Source: a virus. From it: a stretch of 36,615 nt of DNA. Made by a program: the position numbers and the translations under genes. The notes under the pieces are model-generated. The model saw only the letters and a list, made by a program, of their open reading frames with translations, did no database searches and was not told the DNA's origin. Of this stretch, positions 1-7,551 are shown piece after piece (within the stretch, counting starts at the first letter, position 1; every line of letters begins with the position of its first letter). The stretch covers positions 1 to 36,615 of the IMG/VR virus record IMGVR_UViG_3300028920_002654; one strand, given 5' to 3'.

Positions 1-102
1 CTCATTCCGTACTGGTTCGCTCAGACGTTCCTGTACCTCAATGAACTCGTGACGCCTATCGAGTCCGCGACCTGGGGATCAGTGAAGGCGCTGTATCGGT
101 GA
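1..102 (+). CDS. C-terminal end of a protein with a SATWG tail (partial)
   Basis: An open frame runs from the first base of the window to a TGA at 100-102, giving the last 33 residues of a protein whose start lies outside. It ends in ESATWGSVKALYR. The same tail pattern (SATWGxVKAxxR) closes the secreted protein at 9072-9467, so the tail is probably a real conserved element rather than chance. A strong hairpin terminator follows 30 bases downstream, which supports this being a true gene end. The product cannot be named from 33 residues. It is the only gene on the plus strand in the left 14 kb, so it probably lies outside the cassette array. Confidence 0.6.
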   Translation, partial: LIPYWFAQTFLYLNELVTPIESATWGSVKALYR

Positions 103-131
103 GACGCCCGAGCAGAGGGACGCACCATGCG

Positions 132-156
132 AAGACCCGCTCACTGAGCGGGTCTT
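132..156 (+). terminator. Hairpin terminator after the partial CDS
   Basis: A perfect 12-bp inverted repeat (AAGACCCGCTCA and its complement, separated by one base) is followed by TCCTCGTTTCG. It lies 30 bp after the TGA of the partial plus-strand gene. The T-tract is weak, but the stem is very stable. Confidence 0.75.
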
Positions 157-277
157 CCTCGTTTCGAGGGCCAGCCGCAAACAACCTGCGACGAGTTTGG
201 CGGCACCCCGTCGTCTCAGGGTTCCCTCAGAGCTGCAGGGCCATGTACGACTCACATCGCCGGAGGCCTCGAGAGTT

Positions 278-1306
278 TCAGCCCTCCGGCCAGGCAAACA
301 GATTCTCGGTGACGGTCCTGTAGTTCCCGTCCAGCTCGGGTCGCAGGGCGACCAATGCGGCCAGCCGACGAATCATCTCCGTCACATGGCGGACCTCGTC
401 GGGTGTCAGCGAACGACCGAGAAGTGGTTTCTCCCTGTACGAGAGCCACTTCTTGATCACCTGGTATCCGCCGATGGTGAAGTCCCACCCCTCCTGAGGA
501 ACGTTCCGCCAGCACGACACATCGTTGAGGAATACGTCGAGGCCACCGTCGTCCCTCTGCACGAGCTTCCCCTTCCCCGGCATGGTCACGCCTCGTCTTC
601 CCGCGTGCCCCCACCCCGCGGTCACGTCGAGATCGCCGACCTCCGGCCTCGCGGGCTTACCATCGACTCTCTCGAACAGCCCCACGCTCTTGAACTCCCC
701 TCGGACCCGCCCTGATGTGACGCCCGGAACCGGCTTCTCGGTGTCGAGCAGAGCGGCCACCTGACGGCCGAGCGCTGCGGAGGCAGTCAGGAGGCTCTCC
801 GCAGCCGGCATCGGGATCCTCGGCCAGTCCTGCCGAACGCCATCCTCATTCTCAGTGAGATAGGTAGGCGAGTAGCCGATCGCGAGGGCGTGGTACCAGA
901 TGACGTCGGCGGCGACCTCGCTGCCGTCGGGGTCAGGGAAGCCGAGGGCCGCCAGGTAGGCACGGGCAGCGGTCGAGAGATTCGCGACAGGATCCGCCGC
1001 AGTGTGCTCCAACCCCGGGATCAACGGACCGGCCGATGGCGAGGCTTCCTCCCGCCGCAACCTCATCGGTATGGCTACTGCATCGGGCGCCAGCAGGTGA
1101 TCATCGCTAAGGCCTCTTGCGATGTAGAACGGCACCCCCTCGGGATCCTTTGCGCGCTTGAATCTCGATAGCAGGAACGCGTTGCCATCCCAACATTGCG
1201 CCCACAACGAGGGACGAGGCTCGTTCCAGATCGGGCGGACAGGCGTGAAGTAGCACCACTTGTGATCGAGAGGGCGCAGGCCGGTGTGACGGGTGTGGGC
1301 ATCGCC
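278..1306 (-). pseudogene. 5'-truncated type ISP restriction-modification enzyme (C-terminal specificity domain remnant)
   Basis: The frame is open from just after the TGA at 1307 to a TGA at 278, about 342 residues. It reads as the C-terminal target-recognition part of type ISP restriction-modification proteins: KWCYFTPVRPIWNEPRPSL near the start, a LSDDHLLAPDA segment, a LGFPDPDG...IGYSPTYL segment, and the hallmark GYQVIKKWLSYRE...LLGRSLTPDEVRHVTEM near the end. Intact family members are well over 1,000 residues and carry nuclease, helicase and methyltransferase domains, none of which is present here. Homology begins abruptly about 20 bases inside the stop codon of the neighbouring secreted-protein gene, in the same frame, which points to a deletion or insertion breakpoint. 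An internal TTG could start a 309-residue product, but this is most likely a dead remnant. A weak inverted repeat (259-266/283-290) overlaps its end. Confidence 0.8.
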
Positions 1307-2206
1307 TCAGTCGTCGTCCCCCTCGTGCTGGAGGACGAGGATGACCGTCCTCTCCGGCAACGGCCCCTCAACGACTTCACCAGTCTCTCGAGCGTGCTGG
1401 ATCTGGTCTGCGGCACCACCGATCTCGTTCTCACCGCAGAGCAGTGTGGTGCCGCCGTGTGTGATGAAGTACCAACAGGGACCTGCCCACTTCGACATTC
1501 TCTCGAAGACGGTGGTCGCGAACAGCCTCTTGCCGCGTTCAACCCACTCAGGAGTCGGCGCTCCGCGATGCTCGTGGGGCACGTCTCGACCGAGGGGTAC
1601 CCGCTCGAAGCCAGACCGCCCCTTCCACGATAGCCAGAGACAGCCCTCACCGACCCGAATCTCCTGGGACCAGTCCAGCATGTCCTCTGTGTCCAACTCG
1701 GGGAGCAGCTCAAACGCCCGCTCAACAGCTTGTGTCTCCTCCCCCAACGACTCAACCAGCTCCGCGTATGTCTGCCGGATGCGCTGGCGAAGGACTCCCT
1801 GTTGCGTCAGAAACTCCCTGCCTGCTTCCTCAGGGCTTCTCCCCGCAGTCAGAAGCCTTTGGAACATCGGGGCCTGACCGTACGTTTCCGCCCAGTCCGA
1901 TTGCGTCGGAAGCGGTGGCGGGGGTCCGGGACGCAGGGGGCGAACCGCGATTCCGTTGACCCGAAGGGAGTCACCTGGTTCAAGGGTGAGAACGGCGTGC
2001 TGGATCCTCTCCCCGTAGACGTACAGCCGATTGTGAGGCGGCACGTCGAACTCACACGGAAGAGCGATGATCTCGCGCTCGGCAAGCTCCAAGCTCCTGG
2101 GGCCACCCGGAGCTTCGCCGTTCGCCTCTGCCTGTTGGGGCGCGATGGCGACCATGAGCAGCGCAACCACCAACAGCCAGGCCCTCATCGGACGCTGATC
2201 GCTCAT
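1307..2206 (-). CDS. Secreted protein of unknown function
   Basis: This encodes a 299-residue product starting at an ATG preceded by GAGGAG six bases upstream. The N-terminus has a typical signal peptide (MRAWLLVVALLMVAIAPQQAEA), so export is likely. The rest contains a Pro-rich stretch (RPGPPPPLP), a helical charged middle, and a C-terminal part with two Cys residues (GPCWYF and TLLCGENE) ending in EGDDD. No family is recognised. It reads in the same direction as the integron cassettes and has an attC just upstream at 2262-2362, so it may be the last cassette. No attC follows it, because the sequence passes directly into the type ISP remnant. Its own attC may have been lost in the rearrangement that truncated that gene. 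Confidence 0.75.
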   Translation of the reverse strand: MSDQRPMRAWLLVVALLMVAIAPQQAEANGEAPGGPRSLELAEREIIALPCEFDVPPHNRLYVYGERIQHAVLTLEPGDSLRVNGIAVRPLRPGPPPPLPTQSDWAETYGQAPMFQRLLTAGRSPEEAGREFLTQQGVLRQRIRQTYAELVESLGEETQAVERAFELLPELDTEDMLDWSQEIRVGEGCLWLSWKGRSGFERVPLGRDVPHEHRGAPTPEWVERGKRLFATTVFERMSKWAGPCWYFITHGGTTLLCGENEIGGAADQIQHARETGEVVEGPLPERTVILVLQHEGDDD

Positions 2207-2261
2207 AGCAGGCTCCTCTGCACCTGAGTTCGCGGTCGGCTACTCGGACTCGTGATCGGTC

Positions 2262-2362
2262 GACGAACGTGTCGGGCTGGCGGCGCGGGTGCGCTGGGCG
2301 AATCAGCGCCAGGTCCAGTCGACGTGACGCAGGCAGCCGTCGGCTGCGTGCGCCGGTTAGGC
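2262..2362 (-). repeat. attC site A
   Basis: On the plus strand it ends GCAGCCGTCGGCTGCGTG...GTTAGGC (2356-2362), a good simple site. The other end (GACGAAC, 2262-2268) departs from the RYYYAAC consensus. The stop codon TAA of the gene at 2357-2959 falls inside the terminal box, which is common for cassettes. Confidence 0.75.
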
Positions 2363-2959
2363 GCCCCCGTTTCCCTGCAAGACCACAGGTACACCAAGCA
2401 GCTTCCTGAAATCCGCTCGAAGTGCCTCAATGGTCGTCCTGATCTCGCCCTGTCGTAATGAATCCCAGGCAGCTTTCCAGTCCTCATACTTGCCTTCGAA
2501 CTCACCCGGGTGCCACACATGAATCGAGTACTCCCAAGTGGGCCTGCGTATGTTCTCTATGCAGGTTTCCAGTTGGGAGTCGAGATCCTTGTCCAAGAGA
2601 ATCCTCGTCTCGTCGAAGTAGTTGAACAATTCGTGCAGCTCACGCATCAGAGTCTGGTGCTTGTCGAGCTTGTCTGCGTCGCCCTCAAACCCAACTGGAG
2701 AAATGAAGGCCTCCGCAGCTCTCACGGTCCGGGCGAGCTTCGCGTGGAGTTCCAAGATCGCCTCGGCCCGCTTGGCGTAGAGGCTCCGGAACCGGACCTC
2801 ATGTTCAAGAAGGCTGCGCTGCACCGCGGCTGCGAGTCTGGACTTGTACTCCTCCAAATCCCGCGAGATCAACAGAGCCATGAGCTTGCGGATCAGCCAA
2901 GCAGCGAGCGACAAGAACACCACGCCAAGGCCGAACTCCTTCGCTAGCTCACCCCACAT
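2357..2959 (-). CDS. Membrane-anchored coiled-coil protein of unknown function (cassette gene)
   Basis: This 200-residue product has one N-terminal transmembrane helix at about residues 11-32 (GVVFLSLAAWLIRKLMALLI). A long helical, highly charged region follows (about 33-90, EEYKSRLAAAVQRSLLEHEV...) that is likely coiled coil. The remaining part contains LHELFNYFDETRILLDKDLD and a WEYSIHVWHPGEFEGKYEDW segment. The probable topology is a short N-terminal anchor with a large helical soluble domain. No family is recognised. The gene is a single-ORF cassette: its stop lies in attC A, and a degenerate attC (B) lies upstream. A role cannot be assigned. Confidence 0.75.
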   Translation of the reverse strand: MWGELAKEFGLGVVFLSLAAWLIRKLMALLISRDLEEYKSRLAAAVQRSLLEHEVRFRSLYAKRAEAILELHAKLARTVRAAEAFISPVGFEGDADKLDKHQTLMRELHELFNYFDETRILLDKDLDSQLETCIENIRRPTWEYSIHVWHPGEFEGKYEDWKAAWDSLRQGEIRTTIEALRADFRKLLGVPVVLQGNGGA

Positions 2960-2964
2960 GAGCG

Positions 2965-3056
2965 TCCTCCACAGGATGACAGCCAGAGGTGGCGCGGCAG
3001 TTGCGCATGCAACCGGCGTGACACCGACGTGCGTCGGCAGCGGCCGCTACTTAGGG
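2965..3056 (-). repeat. attC site B (degenerate)
   Basis: On the minus strand it starts CCCTAAGTAGCGGCCGCTGCCGAC and continues GTCGGTGTCACGCCGG, matching the left half of the other attC sites (GCCTAACTAGCGCATGCAGCCGAC, then CGGTGTCACGGCGG). The opposite half (CTGGCTGTCATCCTGTGGAG) is poorly conserved. The stop codon TAG of the gene at 3047-3667 lies inside it. It is likely a decayed attC. Confidence 0.55.
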
Positions 3057-3667
3057 GGCACCGACGCAACCCACGTCTGAACGACAAGGGCAAGCAGCAG
3101 TATCACAAGCCCCAATGATGTGTGTCTCGACGATCTGTACTGCCAGACCCACGTTTGCAGAACGTCTGTCCGCCCGAGTATGTGAAGCTGCCCATCATCG
3201 TGACTGCCAGGGCCCTGTTCCGTAACCACCCCGAAGTAGACATCTGCAGCCCTGTAGCCCTCGTCGAAGTCGCTGACCATGCCTCTCTCGACTGCGGCGA
3301 CCACTGTCCAGTCTTCAGGACGCGGAGAAGAAACGAATCGCGAGATCACACTCTGGAGCTCCGCGAAGCCGGGTTCGTCCCTGCGGATGAACACAGGCGT
3401 GTCAACCCACTGGTCCGACGCGGGCACACGCGTTGCCTCAGCGAGGGCATTGAGCGCACCGTTGAGCTGAGCCCAAGGTGAGCGAGTGTCGCGTCGGGCG
3501 CGCTCGAAGGGTATGTCGTCACCAGCGATGACATAGCCTCCCGTGAATCCGACAATCAGACCAGCGACCGCAACGACTCTGGCCGCACGCGACCGGCGCG
3601 ACTCCCGCCGACGCGGCGCCGTCACGGAGACATCACACGCGTGCTGATCCAGGTTTGAGCAATCCAA
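3047..3667 (-). CDS. Two-pass membrane protein of unknown function (cassette gene)
   Basis: The frame is open from attC C, where there is no ATG. The best start is a TTG at 3667, with GGAGG 12 bases upstream, giving 206 residues; a GTG (VTAPRRRES) further in is an alternative. A basic N-terminus (APRRRESRRSRAAR) precedes a transmembrane helix (VVAVAGLIVGFTGGYVIAG), then a soluble domain of about 130 residues (WAQLNGALNALAEATR... to LHILGRTDVLQTW), then a C-terminal helix (LGLVILLLALVVQTWV). The positive-inside rule suggests both ends in the cytoplasm and the middle outside. No family is recognised. It lies between attC B and attC C as a single-gene cassette. Confidence 0.7.
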   Translation of the reverse strand: MDCSNLDQHACDVSVTAPRRRESRRSRAARVVAVAGLIVGFTGGYVIAGDDIPFERARRDTRSPWAQLNGALNALAEATRVPASDQWVDTPVFIRRDEPGFAELQSVISRFVSSPRPEDWTVVAAVERGMVSDFDEGYRAADVYFGVVTEQGPGSHDDGQLHILGRTDVLQTWVWQYRSSRHTSLGLVILLLALVVQTWVASVPPK

Positions 3668-3690
3668 GTGGCTGTAGTACCTCCGTGGGT

Positions 3691-3814
3691 GCCCCAAACC
3701 CCTCGTGCGTCAGCCGCGGGGGGGGCGGCGGCGCGGGGTGTGCCGCGACCGAAGGCTGCCCCGTTGCAGACCCTGTGACACCCGAAGGCCGCCGGCTGCA
3801 TGCGCTAGTTAGAC
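3691..3814 (-). repeat. attC site C
   Basis: It contains CGTGCGTCAGCCGCGG at the left and GCCGGCTGCATGCGCTAGTTAGAC at the right, with a G-rich centre carrying GCGCGGGGTGTGCCGCG and CCCGTTGCAGACC. The outer left box (CCCCAAAC) is degenerate. It belongs to the longer attC subtype shared with D and J. Confidence 0.8.
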
Positions 3815-3825
3815 GCGCCGCCTCA

Positions 3826-5364
3826 TCAACTCCCGCCACGCATCTCGTGATGGTCTGGAACATAAAGGAGGCCCGTTCTGAGTTGCCTTGCCTTCTTGGC
3901 CTCTTCGATGGCGATCATCTCCACGAAGTACAAGAGAGCCGATCGAGCCAGTTGAAGCCCCTCTGAGAGCTCACGTTGGAAGTCGCGAAGCATGCAGTGA
4001 TCGACGTACGTAGATCTCCTGAAGTCGCCCATTAATGGGTCGTGCAGTACAGCAAAGCGATGAGTCGCCGTGTTGCGCCACGCTGACTTCGGCTTGAGGT
4101 AACCGTATTTGCCGAGGTCCGAGCTGACCTCCGCCAACGCAATCACTGCGTAGTTGCCGCTACGGATCACGGCGTCTATCGGCGGCTGCCACGCAGGTAC
4201 TTCGTGGGGTTCACGCTTCTGAAACCACCTGGTCCTGAAGTAGATTTTCTGGGATCTGCCGGGGATGCCTAAGTAATCGCTGACAGCAACGGCCATCTTG
4301 TCTAGAAGATCCATGCAGACTCTGAGCGCGCCCGTGAGCAGAGAGACTGAGACGCCATACCTCGCGTAGTCCAGCGTATCATGATAGACGCCGCTCTCCT
4401 GGACAGCGTGGGTCTCCGCTGCGAAGGCGAGATAGCGGGCGAGCAAGAAGTCCGATTTGAGCGTATTGAACATGGCGAACATGGGCGGGACTCGCCCGTT
4501 CTCCCCGATCGGCTCGATGATGTGCCGAATCCTGAGGCGATCCCAGAGACGCGCATCCGCGTCCAAGCCCTCTATGGTTGGTGATAGCACGAGTCGACGA
4601 TCAAGCACGAACCGCTGGTAGTCCGTCAGCTTGTCGGGATCAATCTCCACGCCGGCAGAAGGTTGCGGAAGCGACAAGGACTCCAAGTACTTGACAGCAG
4701 CAGGACCTGCTAGGTCTTCCAGCTTGCGTGAGTGCTCTCTAGCGAGAGCGAGGTTCCTCGCCGCCGCCGAGAGAAGAACGTCGCGCGAGCCCACACCTCG
4801 TTCCAGACATCGGATCAGGACACGCACAGCGCCTGTTGAAGCGACACCATTCGTTGGGTCGTTTGCGAGTGCGGCCTGATAGCAGTCGTAGGCTTCAACC
4901 CATCTGTGAGACCTCCAGAGCGCGTTGCCCAACCCACAGCAGGCTCGAGCAGTGAGACCGGAATCCAGGTTGCTCAGAATGGCGTCCTTGTAGAGGCGTC
5001 TCGCCCGGAAGCGGCTTGGTCCTGTGCTGAGGTACCAGTCCGGAGCTGGGGTCTCATCGAGATTAGCCAAACCGCTAAGCCCGTTCGCCAAGGAGCAAGC
5101 CAGATTAGGGCGACGGGCCTCGTCGTCTTCGAGGCGTTCGAGGATGTCGACGCCCTCAGCGATGATGTCTGGAGAGCCGGCCTCAATGCCGGCATCTACG
5201 AGCACGCCTCCCCTGAAGCCTTGTGTGAAGAACTCACCGAGTACAGGATCCTCCGCCAGGCACCGCACAGCGTCTGCAGCGGCCAACGGGTCGGAATTCA
5301 TCAGACCGTAGTAGCGCTGAGTCAGCTCTTCGAGCCTTGCTGCGATTGCCTGATCGTAGCGCAA
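3826..5364 (-). CDS. TPR-like/HEPN (LA2681-type) protein, putative RNase toxin or defence protein
   Basis: The frame stays open through attC D, so the first codons upstream are not coding. The best start is a TTG at 5364 with AAGGA eight bases upstream, giving 512 residues. Residues about 10-230 are all-helical, with TPR-like units (ARACCGLGNALWRSHRWVEAYDCYQAALANDPTN). Residues about 245-500 match the LA2681-like HEPN domain: LTDYQRFVLDRRLVLSP, MFNTLKSDFLLARYLAF, TLDYARYGVSV, DKMAVAVSDYLGI, YFRTRWF. A canonical HEPN catalytic motif R-N-x3-H is present at R430-N431-H435 (WRNTATHRF). HEPN proteins of this kind are generally metal-independent RNases in toxin-antitoxin or defence systems. That function is inferred here. 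No antitoxin gene accompanies it in the cassette. Confidence 0.82.
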   Translation of the reverse strand: MRYDQAIAARLEELTQRYYGLMNSDPLAAADAVRCLAEDPVLGEFFTQGFRGGVLVDAGIEAGSPDIIAEGVDILERLEDDEARRPNLACSLANGLSGLANLDETPAPDWYLSTGPSRFRARRLYKDAILSNLDSGLTARACCGLGNALWRSHRWVEAYDCYQAALANDPTNGVASTGAVRVLIRCLERGVGSRDVLLSAAARNLALAREHSRKLEDLAGPAAVKYLESLSLPQPSAGVEIDPDKLTDYQRFVLDRRLVLSPTIEGLDADARLWDRLRIRHIIEPIGENGRVPPMFAMFNTLKSDFLLARYLAFAAETHAVQESGVYHDTLDYARYGVSVSLLTGALRVCMDLLDKMAVAVSDYLGIPGRSQKIYFRTRWFQKREPHEVPAWQPPIDAVIRSGNYAVIALAEVSSDLGKYGYLKPKSAWRNTATHRFAVLHDPLMGDFRRSTYVDHCMLRDFQRELSEGLQLARSALLYFVEMIAIEEAKKARQLRTGLLYVPDHHEMRGGS

Positions 5365-5388
5365 CGTCCCATCCTTCTTGAGCGACGC

Positions 5389-5512
5389 GTCTAACGAGAC
5401 GCGTTTCAGCTGCGGGCGCAGTGTGGCGCGGGGTGTGCCGCGCGAGCAAAGCGAGCGCCCCCTTGCAGACGCAGTGACGCACGCGGCCTGCGGCTGCAAA
5501 CGCCTGTCAGAC
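5389..5512 (-). repeat. attC site D
   Basis: It begins GTCTAAC (5389-5395) and ends GTCAGAC (5506-5512), with inner TTTCAGCTGCGGGCGCAGTG and CTGCGGCTGCAAACGCCT boxes. The central part (GCGCGGGGTGTGCCGCG, CCCCCTTGCAGACGC) is shared with sites C and J. The R'' box is a perfect match to RYYYAAC. Confidence 0.85.
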
Positions 5513-5521
5513 AGCGCCACC

Positions 5522-7405
5522 TCAACCATCGCCAGCAGCACCATGCCACCAAGGCGGCGGTCCCGCGATCTCAGCTTCGTGTTGTCGGGTTGACACCAGG
5601 ATTCCGCCTGGAATCGGGTGAACCAGGCGGATGGGGTGCCGTGTGGCAACCTCACCGACAAGGCTGCCGTCAGCTGAGAACCAACGGAAGGACTTCTCGG
5701 ACATCAGCCCGAATCCCGTCTGACCGAGAACGAGATCACCCTCGCCAAGAATGTCGACTATCGTCTCGAGGCTGTCGCCGCGAATCACGTAGAGACGGGT
5801 GCGAGTCTGGATGAAGAGTCGGTCCCCTGTGTCGACAATCCGCTCCGGGGAGTTGCCGACATCGTAGACTCTCTGAGGTTGCCCGTCGGACGACAGCTGG
5901 ACGACCTTGCCCTTCTCGCTTCCGACGTACACCGTGCCCCCGCTGGCGGCGAAGCTCGAGGCGTGCAGCCAATCCCCCATGCGGTCTGTGATGATGCTGG
6001 CCGTCATTGTCAGCTCAACTCCTCCAGCCGTGATCGTGCTGGAGTGCTGCTTCTGCCTATAGCTCACGCCGGTTGAAGGACCGAACTCAAGGTCCGCGGG
6101 ATTGGTGCCCGTCAGTACCTCGTACGCGTGATTCAGCTCCACCATGCGATCATGGCTTGCTGAGCTGCTTCTGTTGACGTCGGGGTGCCACTTCAGCGCT
6201 AGCTCCTTGTACCGCTGCTTGACCTCGTCTGGCGAACACGGGAGTGAGAGGGACATCAGACGCAGGGCCTCTCCTACTTCCGCGCTGGTCCCAGTAACCT
6301 CCGATGTGTCGACGAAAGGTTCCCACCCGTCAGGTAGCGGCATCTTGATGCTCCACAGAATCCGGCCAGCGCTGTCTAGGCACCAAGCTTCGTCGTCGAC
6401 TGTGTACAACAAGCGCTCGCCATCGTGCGAGACATCGACGGAGTCAATGTGTATCCTGTAGCTCGAATGGTCCCACCAGTCACGCGCCAGGCGCCGCACC
6501 TCCGGCCTCTTCCCGAGCTCGAGACGGGATGTCTCAAGAAGCTCGGCGTCGAGCGCCACGAAGAGCCCGTCAGAAGACATGTACGCGAACCTGTCGGACG
6601 TAGGATTGGATGACCGAACATCGATGTCGTGGTCTAGGGCCCTCTCGTGGGCGACTCTGCCCCCGGCGTCCCGCTTCTGCAGCACGGCTTCCGCACCCGG
6701 GAAGCGCTTGCTCCTGCCCCGGCAGTCCTCAAGGACACAACCATCGCGCGTGATGTGGAAGAGGTCAAATGCAGGATCGGGTCGTTCGTCCATGGGTAGC
6801 TTGCGCTCTGAGGCAACTGCCCACCCACTCCCGGGTGACACAGTGAACAGGGGTTCCCGCTGCTCTGGCAGCAGCTCAACCTGCGAGTACGGGCACTTCT
6901 TGCCAAGCTTCTCGCACTCGCGTATGAGCTTGTTCAGCTTGCGGCGATCTCTGTTCGTGACAGCACTCGGCAGCTCCTCGAAGAGCTCGGCGCACCACTT
7001 GGCAGCGATGTGCGGCTTTCCCTCCGCTTCCCGCTTCCGCACGATGTTCCGGTAGGCCCGCGCGCACACCCTCCCGAGGTGTCCAACTCTGGCTTCCGGA
7101 GGGAACTCGCGCATGAGGAGCAAGACCTTGTTGTACTGCTTCGCGCCATACGTGTACAGCACCGGCGCGGTCTCTGGGTCTCCGAGGAGCTCGAGCTCGC
7201 CGTAGTCTGGCTCCCGGACCTCCCACACATCTGGCGACCTCGGCAGAGGCACATAGCTGATCGACTCAAGAGATATCTCCCGAGGATCTGGCGTCGAGTC
7301 CGGCCGGCCGCTGGTGGACACGAGGTCCAGCTTGGACTCACCAGAGTTCTTCTGTGTCCGTCGACGGCCAGAGATGCGGGAGAAGAAACCCATGACGTCA
7401 CTCAT
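5522..7405 (-). CDS. Beta-propeller-like protein with an internal J domain (cassette gene)
   Basis: This product has about 627 residues, taking the ATG at 7405; an ATG at 7393 is an equally possible start. A helical N-terminal part with a Cys-rich segment (to about residue 190) is followed by WD/PQQ-propeller-like strands (PTSDRFAYMSSDGLFVALD, SVDVSHDGERLLYTVDDEAWCLDSAGRILW). A complete J domain follows at about residues 380-435 (MSLSLPCSPDEVKQRYKELA, ALKWHPDVN, MVELNHAYEVLTG) with the essential HPD triad at about 407-409. More propeller-like repeats follow (ASGGTVYVGSEKGKVVQLSS, TGDRLFIQTRTRLYVI). J domains stimulate Hsp70 ATPase, so a client-recruiting cochaperone role is possible. Lodging a J domain inside a propeller-like protein is unusual. 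There is no signal peptide, so it is cytoplasmic. Confidence 0.8.
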   Translation of the reverse strand: MSDVMGFFSRISGRRRTQKNSGESKLDLVSTSGRPDSTPDPREISLESISYVPLPRSPDVWEVREPDYGELELLGDPETAPVLYTYGAKQYNKVLLLMREFPPEARVGHLGRVCARAYRNIVRKREAEGKPHIAAKWCAELFEELPSAVTNRDRRKLNKLIRECEKLGKKCPYSQVELLPEQREPLFTVSPGSGWAVASERKLPMDERPDPAFDLFHITRDGCVLEDCRGRSKRFPGAEAVLQKRDAGGRVAHERALDHDIDVRSSNPTSDRFAYMSSDGLFVALDAELLETSRLELGKRPEVRRLARDWWDHSSYRIHIDSVDVSHDGERLLYTVDDEAWCLDSAGRILWSIKMPLPDGWEPFVDTSEVTGTSAEVGEALRLMSLSLPCSPDEVKQRYKELALKWHPDVNRSSSASHDRMVELNHAYEVLTGTNPADLEFGPSTGVSYRQKQHSSTITAGGVELTMTASIITDRMGDWLHASSFAASGGTVYVGSEKGKVVQLSSDGQPQRVYDVGNSPERIVDTGDRLFIQTRTRLYVIRGDSLETIVDILGEGDLVLGQTGFGLMSEKSFRWFSADGSLVGEVATRHPIRLVHPIPGGILVSTRQHEAEIAGPPPWWHGAAGDG

Positions 7406-7417
7406 TCCTGTGGCGCT

Positions 7418-7522
7418 GTCCAACGAATCGCGCGTCAGCCGCGGCTGGGTGGGGGCGGGGCTGGTGCCACTCTCGCAGCCGCCGTTACACCGCCCGCCGT
7501 CGGCTGCATGTGCTAGTTAGAC
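7418..7522 (-). repeat. attC site E
   Basis: This is a clean site of 105 bp. GTCCAAC (7418-7424) and GTTAGAC (7516-7522) are the outer boxes. GAATCGCGCGTCAGCCGCGG and CCGTCGGCTGCATGTGCTA are the inner boxes. It is nearly identical in these boxes to sites F and G. Confidence 0.92.
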
Positions 7523-7551
7523 GCCCGCGGTTACCAAGTGAGCACTGACCT

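Noticed and set aside
5365-5661. N-terminal extension of the HEPN protein to 5661
   Set aside because: It would be translated from attC D and the end of the J-domain gene; residues there are clearly non-coding.
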